Origin: a bacterium
GTDB lineage: Bacteria; Bacillota; Clostridia; Lachnospirales; Lachnospiraceae
Direction of reading: 5' to 3'
Assembly: GCA_023664305.1 (NCBI GenBank)
Contig: JAMPFT010000006.1
Span: 62,001-126,000 of the forward strand
DNA length: 64,000 nucleotides
Below the pieces are notes generated by a model. It was not told the origin of the DNA. It worked only from the letters and a program-made list of their open reading frames with translations, and ran no database searches. The position numbers were made by a program, and so were the translations under genes. Below, piece after piece: positions 1 through 8,558 of the stretch (positions within the stretch are counted from its first letter, which is position 1; every line of letters begins with the position of its first letter).

Positions 1-242
1 TCCGTGCGGACCATCTGGAAGCTGTCGTCGCAGATTTCGATTGCTCTGGGCTTCGTGGGGTCGCGGCGGATATAACCGTTCTTTTCCAGCGTTTCCAGGT
101 GGGAATGTACGGAGGAAGTGGACTTTAAATGAACGGTCTCGCAGATCTCGCGGACGGTGGGCGGATATCCTTTTTTCAATATTTCATCTTTAATATAATC
201 AAGAATTTCCTGTTGTTTCTGGGTGATCTTTCCGTATGCCAT
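1..242 (-). CDS. lexA: LexA SOS repressor, N-terminal part (gene runs off the window)
   Basis: The first 80 residues of the SOS transcriptional repressor are visible; the autoprotease half lies outside the window. The protein begins [17 protein letters not shown] and contains the winged-helix reading head, with [14 protein letters not shown] followed by [17 protein letters not shown], the LexA N-terminal signature. The start is fixed by a strong AAGGAGG site seven bases upstream. LexA binds operators as a dimer and is cleaved when RecA filaments form on single-stranded DNA. The gene is divergent from a yneA-like gene, as in Bacillus and many Clostridia, and LexA-like boxes lie in the shared intergenic region, so autoregulation is expected. 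Confidence 0.93.
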   Translation of the reverse strand, partial: MAYGKITQKQQEILDYIKDEILKKGYPPTVREICETVHLKSTSSVHSHLETLEKNGYIRRDPTKPRAIEICDDSFQMVRT

Positions 243-267
243 AGGCTACCTCCTTTATTGTAAATCC

Positions 268-296
268 AGTGTAGCATACTTCGGACAAAAAAGCAA
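268..296 (-). promoter_or_regulatory. Probable lexA promoter
   Basis: On the minus strand a TTGCTT -35 (291-296) and TACACT -10 (268-273) are separated by 17 bases, 26 bases upstream of the lexA start. A LexA-like box (295-306) overlaps the -35, which fits autorepression. Confidence 0.6.
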
Positions 297-306
297 ACAT
301 ATATTC
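295..306. promoter_or_regulatory. LexA-like box 1
   Basis: AAACATATATTC differs at two positions from the Gram-positive LexA core GAACATATGTTC and overlaps the lexA -35 hexamer. Confidence 0.5.
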
Positions 307-327
307 CAAAAATATGTTCGATTTTTG

Positions 328-356
328 TTGACAAACATTTGTTCAGGCGATATAAT
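328..356 (+). promoter_or_regulatory. Consensus sigma-A promoter of the yneA-like gene
   Basis: TTGACA (328-333) and TATAAT (351-356) are both perfect consensus hexamers with a 17-base spacer. Such a strong promoter would need tight repression, and a LexA-like box sits inside the spacer. Confidence 0.85.
333..344. promoter_or_regulatory. LexA-like box 2, inside the yneA promoter spacer
   Basis: AAACATTTGTTC differs at two positions from GAACATATGTTC. It starts at the last base of the -35 hexamer, so bound LexA would block RNA polymerase. Confidence 0.65.
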
Positions 357-366
357 GAAGAAAACA

Positions 367-378
367 GAACAAACGTTC
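367..378. promoter_or_regulatory. LexA-like box 3, downstream of the yneA -10
   Basis: GAACAAACGTTC has perfect GAAC/GTTC half-sites with the four-base gap of Gram-positive LexA boxes, at about the transcription start. A weaker copy, GAACAAATGATC, follows at 380-391. Confidence 0.65.
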
Positions 379-417
379 CGAACAAATGATCAAAAAAATA
401 GAGAGAGGATGCTGAAA

Positions 418-810
418 GTGAGAGAGCAGAAAAGATTGTATGAAATGAACGACAGGGAGCTTCGCAGCTACAAGCGCGCGCTGAAAGCCCGCAGGCAGCG
501 CAGGCGCAAAATAGCCGCGGTATCCTTGATTACATTTGCGACTCTGTGCTTTATCGTTATTTTTGCGGTTTCCCACAATGCGATTTCCTCAAAAGCGGGA
601 AGCGGCTTTAAGTATTATACCCGGATCACCGTGGCCGCAGGCGATACGCTCTGGGATATCGCGGACGATTATATGGATGAAAACGCCTACCGGAACAGGG
701 ACAGCTATATCGCGGAGGTCCGCAGCATCAATCATCTTGACGAAGACGAGCCGATTATCGCAGGGCAGACGCTGATCGTCCCCTATTATCTGCAGGAATA
801 TATTTATTGA
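418..810 (+). CDS. yneA: YneA-like SOS cell-division inhibitor with LysM domain
   Basis: A 130-residue protein: a basic N-terminus (RALKARRQRRRK), one membrane segment at about residues 37-58, and a C-terminal LysM module beginning ITVAAGDTLWDIADDY and ending AGQTLIVPYY. YneA of Bacillus is a short membrane-anchored LysM protein that delays septation during DNA damage. The assignment rests on this architecture, the divergent lexA neighbour and the LexA-like boxes in its promoter. The GTG at 418 is preferred because GAGAGAGG lies nine bases upstream; the ATG at 409 abuts that site and earlier in-frame starts precede the expected transcript start. LysM suggests the extracellular part binds peptidoglycan. 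Confidence 0.82.
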   Translation: MREQKRLYEMNDRELRSYKRALKARRQRRRKIAAVSLITFATLCFIVIFAVSHNAISSKAGSGFKYYTRITVAAGDTLWDIADDYMDENAYRNRDSYIAEVRSINHLDEDEPIIAGQTLIVPYYLQEYIY

Positions 811-850
811 GGCAGCCTTTTGCTTTTTTCGTTTTTATTTCTTTCATTTT

Positions 851-1909
851 TTATTCTTCCCGCAGGCGGACCTTATTTGCCGCGCTTCTGCGCCGTTCGT
901 CCGCCTGTGCGGCATAATGCTTTCTGGTAGTATTCACGTCCTTATGTCCCAGCACGTCCGCCACAAGGTAAATATCGTTTGTCTCCCGGTACAGGGAAGT
1001 GCCGTAAGTGCTTCTGAGCTTATGAGGCGTGATTTTTTTCAGGGTAGTTACCCGGGAAGCATACTTTTTGACCAGATTTTCCACGCTTCTCACGGCAATC
1101 CGCCGGTTCTGCAGCGAGAGAAACAGAGCGTTTTCGTGCCCCTCGGCGGGAATGATGTGTTCCCGCTCCTCCAGATAATCCAAAAGAGCGGTCTCGACTT
1201 CCTCCCCGAAATAGACGACCGCCTCATAGCCCCCCTTCCTGCGGATTTTAATTCCGCCCTCGTCGAAGTTCACGTCCTGAATATCCAGCCCGACGCATTC
1301 TGACACACGGATTCCGGTTCCCAGAAGAAGCGTCAGGAGAGCGACGTCCCGCAGCTTTGTCTTTTTATGATACTCCAGTTCCTTTTTGGTCAGCTTTGTG
1401 CCGTCCTCCACCTGATCCAGCAGAACGGCGACTTCATTGGGCTCCAGTCGGATGATCTCTTTTTCGTGCTTTTTCGGCATCGGCACCAGAGAAGCAGGAT
1501 TATTCTTAATCAGCTCGCCCTGATAAAAATAGTTGTACATACTGCGCAGAGCCGCCAGCTTGCGTTCTTTTCCCCTCTCGTCGTTGGTTATTTCCCTGCC
1601 GTCTTTTTCGTAGTAGGACATGTATTCCAGATATTCCTCGATATCGATACGCGTCAGCTGGTCCAGTATCTCCAGCTCAAAATCCCGGATCTCTGTTTTG
1701 GCACAGATGGGATTCTGTTCGTGCAGATACTCGAAAAACAGACGGAGATCGTAGGCGTAGGCCAGACGGGTACGGCTGGAAGTATAATCCTCTATGCCTC
1801 TGAAATAAGTCTTGCAGAAGAGCGGAAGCGTCTCCAGAACGGCCCGCATTTTCAGGATATTCTGTCTGTTTTGTTCATCATGGTAATTATTGCGGTTTAC
1901 GACGGCCAT
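851..1909 (-). CDS. Tyrosine recombinase, XerS-like
   Basis: A 352-residue site-specific recombinase. The N-terminal core-binding domain covers about residues 30-145. The catalytic domain carries the full set: R201 in GTGIRVSE, K225 in RRKGGY, H296 and R299 in PHKLRS, H322 in LGHKD and nucleophile Y332 in KHYAAQ. The length and single-chain form fit the XerS/XerH class that resolves chromosome dimers in some Firmicutes better than XerC/XerD. No phage or integron genes are adjacent, arguing for a housekeeping role, though phage-type integrase cannot be excluded. Its start overlaps the end of the ttcA-like gene by 23 bases, so the two are probably cotranscribed. Confidence 0.8.
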   Translation of the reverse strand: MAVVNRNNYHDEQNRQNILKMRAVLETLPLFCKTYFRGIEDYTSSRTRLAYAYDLRLFFEYLHEQNPICAKTEIRDFELEILDQLTRIDIEEYLEYMSYYEKDGREITNDERGKERKLAALRSMYNYFYQGELIKNNPASLVPMPKKHEKEIIRLEPNEVAVLLDQVEDGTKLTKKELEYHKKTKLRDVALLTLLLGTGIRVSECVGLDIQDVNFDEGGIKIRRKGGYEAVVYFGEEVETALLDYLEEREHIIPAEGHENALFLSLQNRRIAVRSVENLVKKYASRVTTLKKITPHKLRSTYGTSLYRETNDIYLVADVLGHKDVNTTRKHYAAQADERRRSAANKVRLREE

Positions 1910-2627
1910 TTTTCTGATCCCAACCTTTCATACTGCTGTTTACTATGGCGGTAAACATTCTTTCTTTTACGCCCGGATTTTCCCGGTTTAAGCTGCAAAG
2001 CAGCTCCTTGACATATTCCCGTTTCGTGTGGCCGTCCGCGGGACACGGACTTTTTACCACCGGCACACGGTATTTCTTCACAAAACCGATGACGTCGGCC
2101 TCGTTCATGTAAATCAGCGGACGGATGACCGTCAGATCGGTCCGGTCCAGATAGGTGACAGGGGAGAAGGTGTGAAAACGTCCTTCAAAAATCAGGGACA
2201 TCAGCATGGTCTCCACTACGTCGTCCTTGTGATGGGCATAGGCAATCTTATTGCAGCCGGTGTCCTTCATCGCCTGATTTAAGGCCCCTTTCCGCATCTT
2301 TGCGCAGAGGGAACACGGATTTTCCTCTTTTCTCTCTTCAAAAACAATCTTTGCGATATCGGTCTGAAGGATTGTATAAGGAATTTCCAGAGACCGGCAG
2401 AGAGCCGAAATTTCGTTCAGATTCAGATTGCCAAACCCTAAATCCACCGTGACGGCATGAAGCTCAAAGGGCTTCGGATAAAAGCGTTTCAGGCCGTTTA
2501 AGGCGTAAAGCAGCGTCAGGCTGTCCTTCCCGCCGGAAATCCCCACCGCAATTTTGTCTCCCGCCTCGATCATGGAATAATCGTCTACGGCCCTGCGCAC
2601 ATAACTCAATACCTGTTGCAGCTTCAT
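1887..2627 (-). CDS. ttcA: TtcA/TilS-superfamily ATP-pyrophosphatase (tRNA thiolation type)
   Basis: A 246-residue PP-loop protein with SGGKDS at residues 31-36, which binds ATP and adenylates a base before sulfur transfer. A CSLC pair near residue 110 and a later SPCPADG motif match the TtcA family, where conserved cysteines hold an iron-sulfur cluster and thiolate cytidine 32 of tRNA. The start MKLQQ gives the usual family N-terminus with AGGAG ten bases upstream; the ATG two codons earlier (2633) is possible. In Firmicutes members of this family are of uncertain exact substrate, so the tRNA role is inferred. Confidence 0.75.
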   Translation of the reverse strand: MKLQQVLSYVRRAVDDYSMIEAGDKIAVGISGGKDSLTLLYALNGLKRFYPKPFELHAVTVDLGFGNLNLNEISALCRSLEIPYTILQTDIAKIVFEERKEENPCSLCAKMRKGALNQAMKDTGCNKIAYAHHKDDVVETMLMSLIFEGRFHTFSPVTYLDRTDLTVIRPLIYMNEADVIGFVKKYRVPVVKSPCPADGHTKREYVKELLCSLNRENPGVKERMFTAIVNSSMKGWDQKNGRRKPQ

Positions 2628-2757
2628 GAGCATCTTTCTCCTTTTGTGAAATCCCACCTCTATTTTAGCCTTTTTGGATACCGATGACAATAGGGAATTA
2701 TATTTTGGGAAATCCCGGATATACTGATTTTACAGTAAAAGAAAGGATGAATGAGTT

Positions 2758-3351
2758 ATGGCAGTCGATTTTAAAAACAGTGTGACAAAGGATAATCTGA
2801 TGCGTGCGTTTGCGGGAGAAAGCCAGGCGAGGAACCGTTATACCTTTGCCGCGTCGCAGGCAAAAAAGAACAATCTGTATGTGATTCACGGCGTCTTTGC
2901 GTTTACCGCTTCGCAGGAGAAGGAGCACGCGGAAATCTTTTATAACCACCTCAAAGAGATGGCGGGAGAAAACATTTCCGTAGACGGCGCGTATCCCGTG
3001 AACATTACGGAGGATATCGCAGAGCTTCTCGCCATGGCGCAGCATAATGAGTACGAGGAGCATGACGACGTCTACCGCCGCTTTGCGGAGACGGCAAGCC
3101 GGGAAGGCTTCGACAGAGTTGCCTATTCCTTTTCCCGGATTGCGGAGGTCGAAAAAATACACGGAGACCGGTTCGGCAGATTTGCGGATCTTTTGAGGGA
3201 AGGGAAGCTGTTTCTGTCGGATGTGGAAGAGGAGTGGATGTGTCTAAACTGCGGTTTTGTCTACAAGGGCACACAGGCTCCGGCGGTCTGTCCGGTCTGT
3301 CTGCATGACCGGGGATATTTCATCCGCTTCAGTCTGATTCCCTTTATTTAG
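2758..3351 (+). CDS. rbr: Rubrerythrin
   Basis: A 197-residue non-haem iron protein that reduces hydrogen peroxide in anaerobes. The N-terminal four-helix domain has the di-iron ligands (GESQARNRY near residue 20, EKEHAE near 54-59, a second pair around EVEKIHGDRF). The C-terminal rubredoxin-like domain has WMCLNCGF and CPVC, the four cysteines of an Fe(SCys)4 centre. The protein ends with a short hydrophobic tail beyond the usual family terminus. The start follows GAAAGGATGAATGAGTT. It stands alone between genes of other function, with cytosolic oxidative-stress defence the likely role. Confidence 0.93.
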   Translation: MAVDFKNSVTKDNLMRAFAGESQARNRYTFAASQAKKNNLYVIHGVFAFTASQEKEHAEIFYNHLKEMAGENISVDGAYPVNITEDIAELLAMAQHNEYEEHDDVYRRFAETASREGFDRVAYSFSRIAEVEKIHGDRFGRFADLLREGKLFLSDVEEEWMCLNCGFVYKGTQAPAVCPVCLHDRGYFIRFSLIPFI

Positions 3352-3404
3352 AAAATCTGCAGAAATATTTGCCGGCTCTTTGGAAATTTTAAGGGTTCAC
3401 CTAC

Positions 3405-3433
3405 TTGTTATCCTGAATATTTAAGAGTATGAT
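3405..3433 (+). promoter_or_regulatory. Probable promoter of the AI-2E permease-dtd pair
   Basis: TTGTTA (3405-3410) and TATGAT (3428-3433) are separated by 17 bases and lie 35 bases upstream of the permease start. Confidence 0.55.
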
Positions 3434-3467
3434 AGAAATAAAATACTACCAAAGAGGTGAATGTCAA

Positions 3468-4886
3468 ATGAAGTTTAAAATCAACAACAAATATTTTCGC
3501 TGGGGGCTGACGGCATTTCTTGTCGTTGCGGCAGGAATCATCTTTTATTATTTTATGTTCCACAGCTCCAATATCCGCTCGGGCATCGATGTGATTGTCA
3601 ACATTCTGATGCCTGTGGTGGTCGGAATGGCCATCGCCTATCTGCTGACTCCTGTGCTGAATTTTATCGAGAGGAAGCTCTTGCTTCCTCTCTGCAAAAA
3701 ATGCCGGATCAAAGAGTCCGCCCGGACGAAGGCTTTTGTCAGGGGCGTCGGTGTCCTCATCACTGTTTTTTTGTTTGTGGCGTTGATCTATATGGTTTTT
3801 TCCATGCTGATTTCACAGATCGTTCCCAGCGTGCAGAGCCTTATTTCCAACTTTGACACTTATACCAAAAACTTCACCGTATGGCTGAACCGCACGCTGG
3901 AGGACAATCCGGATTTGCGGTCCACACTGGTAAAAACGGTAGACAAGTATTCCGATGAAATGGAAAAATGGATTACGGGCATCCTGCCGAATACATTGGA
4001 CTTAATCAAGACCGTTTCGTTGAGCGTGATCGGTGTGTTTCAGTTCCTCTGGGATTTTGTCATCGGGTTTATCATCTCCATCTATGTGCTGGCCAGCAAG
4101 GAACGCTTTGCCGGACAGGCAAAGAAAATATCCTACGCTCTTCTGGAACAGGATACCGCAAACACCGTGATTCGGAATTTCCGCTTCACCCATCAGACTT
4201 TTATCGGTTTTCTGGGCGGAAAGATCGTCGATTCCATCATCATCGGTATTTTATGCTTTGTCGGCACCAGCGTCATGCACACGCCTTATGCGGCTCTGGT
4301 AAGCGTCATTATCGGCTTCACCAACATCATACCGTTTTTCGGACCCTTCCTGGGCGGCGTGCCCTGCGCGGTTCTTGTGTTTGTGGTGGATCCTCTGCAT
4401 CCGTTGAACTGCATTTATTTTGTAATCTTTATTCTGGCGCTGCAGCAGTTTGACGGCAATATACTGGGGCCGAAGATTCTGGGCAGCTCCACGGGACTGA
4501 CCGGATTCTGGGTCATTTTCTCCATCACCCTGTTCGGCGGCCTGATGGGCGTGATCGGCATGATTATCGGCGTACCGATTTTCGCGGTGATCTATGCGGC
4601 GATCCGCTCCGGCGTGAACATCCTCCTGCAAAAAAAACAAATGCCTACGGATACAAAGCAGTATGAACGCGTGGATTATGTGGATGAGAGCGGCTGCTTT
4701 CATGAGACGGTTCCTACGAAAAAAGGGGGAAAATCCGCAAAAAAATCCGGGAAAAACGTGTTAAGCAGACATCAGAAGGAAAAGGAAACCGATGCGGCCG
4801 CCGAAACTGCGGCGCAGGCGTCCGACGGACAAAAGAAAGACCGGGAGGAAGAAAACACCGATGAAATTTCTGATACAGAGAGTTGA
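3468..4886 (+). CDS. AI-2E family transporter (PF01594-type permease)
   Basis: A 472-residue multi-pass membrane protein. It opens with paired hydrophobic helices (about residues 10-30 and 38-70), has a long soluble loop around residues 130-200, and then the conserved membrane block with GFTNIIPFFGPFLGGVP, the family signature. The last 80 residues are hydrophilic and rich in Lys and Glu. Family members have been linked to autoinducer-2 export or to Na+/H+ exchange; the substrate here is unknown. The ATG at 3468 is chosen because GAGGTG precedes it. The 3' end overlaps the start of dtd by 26 bases, implying translational coupling. Confidence 0.85.
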   Translation: MKFKINNKYFRWGLTAFLVVAAGIIFYYFMFHSSNIRSGIDVIVNILMPVVVGMAIAYLLTPVLNFIERKLLLPLCKKCRIKESARTKAFVRGVGVLITVFLFVALIYMVFSMLISQIVPSVQSLISNFDTYTKNFTVWLNRTLEDNPDLRSTLVKTVDKYSDEMEKWITGILPNTLDLIKTVSLSVIGVFQFLWDFVIGFIISIYVLASKERFAGQAKKISYALLEQDTANTVIRNFRFTHQTFIGFLGGKIVDSIIIGILCFVGTSVMHTPYAALVSVIIGFTNIIPFFGPFLGGVPCAVLVFVVDPLHPLNCIYFVIFILALQQFDGNILGPKILGSSTGLTGFWVIFSITLFGGLMGVIGMIIGVPIFAVIYAAIRSGVNILLQKKQMPTDTKQYERVDYVDESGCFHETVPTKKGGKSAKKSGKNVLSRHQKEKETDAAAETAAQASDGQKKDREEENTDEISDTES

Positions 4887-5313
4887 CAGAGCCGACGTGG
4901 AAGCGGACGGCGTCACCGTCGGAAAAATCGGCAGGGGTCTGTTAGTGTTTATCGGAATTACCCACTCAGACGATGAAAGCTGTGCGGACAAAATGGTCCG
5001 GAAGCTGATCGGCCTTCGTATTTTTGAGGACGAAAACGGAAAAACAAATCTTGATCTGAAATCCGTGGACGGACAACTGCTCTTGATTTCCCAGTTTACG
5101 CTTTATGCGGACTGCCGCAAGGGAAACAGACCCTCCTTTACGCAGGCGGGCGCGCCCGACCGGGCAAGGGAGCTTTACCGGTACATTATCGGGAGGTGCA
5201 GGCAGGAGATCGCGGTGGTGGAAGAGGGGAGCTTCGGGGCTTCCATGAAGGTTTCCCTGGAAAACAGCGGCCCGTTTACGGTGATGCTGGATTCCGCGGA
5301 AATATGCCGGTGA
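4861..5313 (+). CDS. dtd: D-aminoacyl-tRNA deacylase
   Basis: A 150-residue cytosolic enzyme that hydrolyses D-amino acids (and misattached glycine) from tRNA. The start MKFLIQRVDRADV, the SQFTLYAD motif and NSGPFTV, which holds the Gly-cisPro proofreading element, are diagnostic of DTD. The length is normal. The start lies inside the end of the upstream permease gene, with GGAGG twelve bases before it. Confidence 0.95.
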   Translation: MKFLIQRVDRADVEADGVTVGKIGRGLLVFIGITHSDDESCADKMVRKLIGLRIFEDENGKTNLDLKSVDGQLLLISQFTLYADCRKGNRPSFTQAGAPDRARELYRYIIGRCRQEIAVVEEGSFGASMKVSLENSGPFTVMLDSAEICR

Positions 5314-5467
5314 TTTCGTGCGCTTTTTGCCATATTACGTCTGCTCAATGAGGTGAAACGGCAGTTTTCAAAAACGGACGTCTGTGTTATGCTTATGTTA
5401 CAGGGCGGAGGATACTCCGCGAGGGATCACAGACAAAGCCATACATTAAGAATAGGAGGGTTAGCTT

Positions 5468-6931
5468 ATGGGACAGATTATCACAAGTGTAGTCGGCATA
5501 ATCGTTTTTTTACTGGTTCTGATTTTTGTGGCGGGATATGTAAAAGCGTCGCCGGATACGGCAATCATCATCTCGGGTCTGAGAAAGAATCCGAAGGTGC
5601 TGATCGGAAAGGCCGGAATCAAAATTCCTTTCCTTGAGAGAAAGGATGAACTGAACCTTCAGCTGATTCCCATCGATGTAAAGACTTCAAACGCGGTTCC
5701 CACCGCCGATTACATAAACATCAACGTGGACGCCACGGTCAACGTCAAAATCAGCGACAATGAAGAACGGTTAAAGCTTGCGGCCCAGAACTTCCTGAAT
5801 AAAAACGCGGAATACATCGGACGCGTCGCGAGGGAAGTGCTGGAGGGCAACGTCAGGGAAATCGTCGGCAAGATGGCGTTGGAGGAGATGGTTTCGGACC
5901 GGCAGAAATTTGCGCTCCTCGTCAAGGAGAACGCAGAGCCGGATCTTGCCGCCATGGGTCTCGATATCATCAGCTTTAACGTGCAGAATTTCGTGGACGG
6001 GAACGGCGTAATCGAAAACCTCGGCGTAGACAACATTGTAAAGATCCAGAAAAACGCCGCGATTTCCAGGGCGGAGAGCGAAAAGGAAATCGCCAAGGCA
6101 CAGGCCAACGCAAAGCGAGAGGCAAACGAGGCGGAGGTCAACGCCGAATCCGAGATTGCCAAGAAAAAGAATGAGCTGGATATCCAGAAGGCGGAGCTGA
6201 AGAGGGCGGCAGACATCAAGCAGGCGGAGGCTGACGCGGCATATAAGATTCAGGAGGAAGAGCAGCGTAAGACCGTAGAGATCACCACCGCTAACGCAAA
6301 TATTGCAAAGCAGGAGAAGGAGATCCTGTTAAAACAGCGGGAAGCCGAGGTCATGGAACAGTCTCTGGACGCCCAGATTAAGAAAAAGGCTGAGGCGGAC
6401 AAATTTGCAAAGCAGCAACAGGCGGACGCGCAGCTGTACGAACGTCAGCGGGAAGCGGAGGCAAGACAGTTTGAGACGGAAAAGGAAGCCCAGGCCATGA
6501 AGGCTCAGGCGGAGGCCAGAAAATTCACCATGGAGCAGGAGGCGGAGGGTATCCGCACCAAGGGCCTTGCGGAGGCGGAGGCGATACGCGCCAGGGCGGT
6601 GGCGGAAGCGGAAGGTATCGAGAAAAAGGCGGAAGCCATGGCAAAGATGGGAGAAGCCGCGGTACTGGAGATGTACTTCAAGGCACTGCCCGAGGTGGTC
6701 AAAAACGCCGCGGAGCCTCTCACCGGCGTCGATCGCATCACGATGTACGGCGACGGCAATTCCTCTAAACTGATGAAAGACATTATGGGCACTGTCGTCC
6801 AGGTAACCGACGGCTTAAAGGAATCCACCGGCGTGGATCTTCAGGCGGTTTTGTCCGGTTTCCTTGCCGGTAAGGCGGCCAATATAGGCCAAAAGCCTGC
6901 AGAAGGGAAGAATACGGACGGAGCAAAATGA
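5468..6931 (+). CDS. floT: Flotillin-like SPFH protein
   Basis: A 487-residue membrane scaffold. One N-terminal membrane segment (about residues 5-27) is followed by the SPFH/band 7 domain (about 28-180, with VDATVNVKI and QKFALLVKENAEPDLAAMG) and a long Ala/Glu/Lys coiled coil to about residue 410, including repeated EAEA tracts typical of flotillins. The C-terminus is GAVLSGFLAGKAA-like and low in charge. Flotillins organise membrane microdomains; the Bacillus homologue is FloT. The start is set by AGGAGGG seven bases upstream. A hairpin terminator follows at 6993-7040. Confidence 0.9.
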   Translation: MGQIITSVVGIIVFLLVLIFVAGYVKASPDTAIIISGLRKNPKVLIGKAGIKIPFLERKDELNLQLIPIDVKTSNAVPTADYININVDATVNVKISDNEERLKLAAQNFLNKNAEYIGRVAREVLEGNVREIVGKMALEEMVSDRQKFALLVKENAEPDLAAMGLDIISFNVQNFVDGNGVIENLGVDNIVKIQKNAAISRAESEKEIAKAQANAKREANEAEVNAESEIAKKKNELDIQKAELKRAADIKQAEADAAYKIQEEEQRKTVEITTANANIAKQEKEILLKQREAEVMEQSLDAQIKKKAEADKFAKQQQADAQLYERQREAEARQFETEKEAQAMKAQAEARKFTMEQEAEGIRTKGLAEAEAIRARAVAEAEGIEKKAEAMAKMGEAAVLEMYFKALPEVVKNAAEPLTGVDRITMYGDGNSSKLMKDIMGTVVQVTDGLKESTGVDLQAVLSGFLAGKAANIGQKPAEGKNTDGAK

Positions 6932-6992
6932 GTGCGTAGAGGTTTAGAGCGCAGGATTTGACGCCGTAAAGCAAATAGGATTCATGAATACT

Positions 6993-7040
6993 CGCCGTCT
7001 GCAGCGCCGTAGGATAATGCCGCTACAGACGGCGGGTGCT
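6993..7040 (+). terminator. Terminator after the flotillin gene
   Basis: The arms CGCCGTCTG (6993-7001) and CAGACGGCG (7026-7034) pair perfectly and are followed by GGTGCTTTTTC. Confidence 0.65.
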
Positions 7041-7051
7041 TTTTCTTCTCT

Positions 7052-7123
7052 GCAACCGCCCGGTTGCGACAAATTGGTAGACCGCAACCGCGGTTGCGGG
7101 TATCATAAACTCATAACCGGTTA
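7052..7123. promoter_or_regulatory. Three stacked palindromes: likely operators of the XRE regulator
   Basis: Three dyads share a CAACCG/CGGTTG core: GCAACCG-CC-CGGTTGC (7052-7067), the perfect 18-base palindrome CCGCAACCGCGGTTGCGG (7082-7099), and TAACCGGTTA (7114-7123). They end 26 bases before the XRE gene, so autoregulation is likely. No clear sigma-A hexamer pair was assigned among them. Confidence 0.6.
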
Positions 7124-7149
7124 AAAAATTTTCACGGAGGTTCAAGGTT

Positions 7150-8418
7150 ATGACTTTAGGAGAACAAATCAGACAGGCAAGAGAAGAAATGAATCTTTCC
7201 CAGGAGGAATTGGCAGACCGACTGGGCGTCACCCGTCAGGCTGTCTCAAAGTGGGAGACTGACAATTCCGTTCCCCAGGGAGTAAACCGGGAATTGCTGA
7301 TGCAGATTCTCGGGCTTAAGCTTATGCAGGACATTAATCAGGAGCAGGACACTGATCAGAACAATGACGGCGGACGGCGGCGGAAAAATTTTTCCGTTCT
7401 GAATCATATTCTGATTGCAGGTATGGCGCTGGCTGCGCTGGCCGTTATCGTCGTGTTATTGTATGTGCTGCGCTTCGAAAAAAGCTCCCCCGAATTTCAA
7501 TGTATCCGATTTTATGACAGCAATATGCAGGAGGTCGAGGCGGAAGCCCTTTGGTACAACGCGGCTCAAATAACCTGCATCTATGTACAGTGGGACGGCG
7601 ATACGCCGGATACCGTTAAGATTTTTTCCACTCCGGGCGGCTCAGAGCTTTTGGAAGAGACAGAGCTTCTTTCGACCCAGGTGATGCTTCACGACGAAAA
7701 TTTCCTGCTGCTGAGTGCGGAACCGTTAAAAAATATTTCGCAGGGCCATATCTTTTTCGGACTGGATTGCGGCGACAATGTTGTCATTTCCGAGACTTAT
7801 AATCTGTTTTATGAGGAAGACACGCCTAAAGGGGAAGAAGCCATAACCGGGGACGCTTCCGGCGAAACGGCAGACTTCGACAAATATGAGACAGAAAAAA
7901 ATGTCTCCAGCGTAATTATAAAAAACAAGCAGGAGATTATTGACGACATTGCACGGATCATTCAGGCGGCGGAAAGCGATCGCTATGTCCTGGGAAATTT
8001 TGAGTTGGAGGTTGCCAAAGTAGAAAACGATCAGGCAGACTGTGTTTTTCGCGCCGACTGGAAATCCGTCCGGACGTCTGAGGAGGATCCGTTTATTCTG
8101 GGAATGTACCAGGCTGTAGAAGCGCTTACGGAGGAAGCTGAAATTCGACACGCAGAAGAAATCATCGAGGGCTGGATCGTCGAAATGGACTCCTGGCCGG
8201 AGGAGGAGAGACTGGATACCCGAATTGTAATCCGACTGGACGACACAGACTGTTGGAGCCTTTACTATCCGTACGTTATGGACGGCGTCGAGGAATTAAT
8301 ACCGTTTGGCGAATATGTAGAGGAAAACTGGACGGAAGATGTGGAGGAGCGGAAACAGCAGGGAATTAATATCATCAACAATGAGATAGAGTGGATGAGA
8401 AACGCAGATATTTATTGA
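7150..8418 (+). CDS. Membrane-anchored XRE-family regulator
   Basis: A 422-residue protein. Residues about 4-60 are a helix-turn-helix domain (LADRLGVTRQAVSKWE). After an acidic linker there is one membrane segment near residues 84-107 (LIAGMALAALAVIVVLLYVL), then about 310 residues predicted outside the cell. The layout suggests a one-component sensor linking an external signal to DNA binding, but no ligand domain was recognised. GGAGG lies nine bases before the ATG. The palindromes upstream are probable targets. A lipoprotein gene follows, and both extracellular parts are acidic, hinting at a joint function. Confidence 0.75.
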   Translation: MTLGEQIRQAREEMNLSQEELADRLGVTRQAVSKWETDNSVPQGVNRELLMQILGLKLMQDINQEQDTDQNNDGGRRRKNFSVLNHILIAGMALAALAVIVVLLYVLRFEKSSPEFQCIRFYDSNMQEVEAEALWYNAAQITCIYVQWDGDTPDTVKIFSTPGGSELLEETELLSTQVMLHDENFLLLSAEPLKNISQGHIFFGLDCGDNVVISETYNLFYEEDTPKGEEAITGDASGETADFDKYETEKNVSSVIIKNKQEIIDDIARIIQAAESDRYVLGNFELEVAKVENDQADCVFRADWKSVRTSEEDPFILGMYQAVEALTEEAEIRHAEEIIEGWIVEMDSWPEEERLDTRIVIRLDDTDCWSLYYPYVMDGVEELIPFGEYVEENWTEDVEERKQQGINIINNEIEWMRNADIY

Positions 8419-8558
8419 CTTTCAGGTCAGGGGGGGGTATAATTTTTTACATAAGCCACCCGTGTAAGACGCTGATTGGGAAAGATTGAGAAAAAATCAA
8501 TTCTTAGGAATATCTCCCGGGGAAGGCGTAAACATACCGAAAAATGGAGGAACCGAAT

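Noticed and set aside
851..1909. Recombinase as a sign of a prophage or integrative element
   Set aside because: No phage, relaxase or attachment sites nearby; the gene overlaps a housekeeping tRNA-modification gene and looks like a chromosomal XerS.
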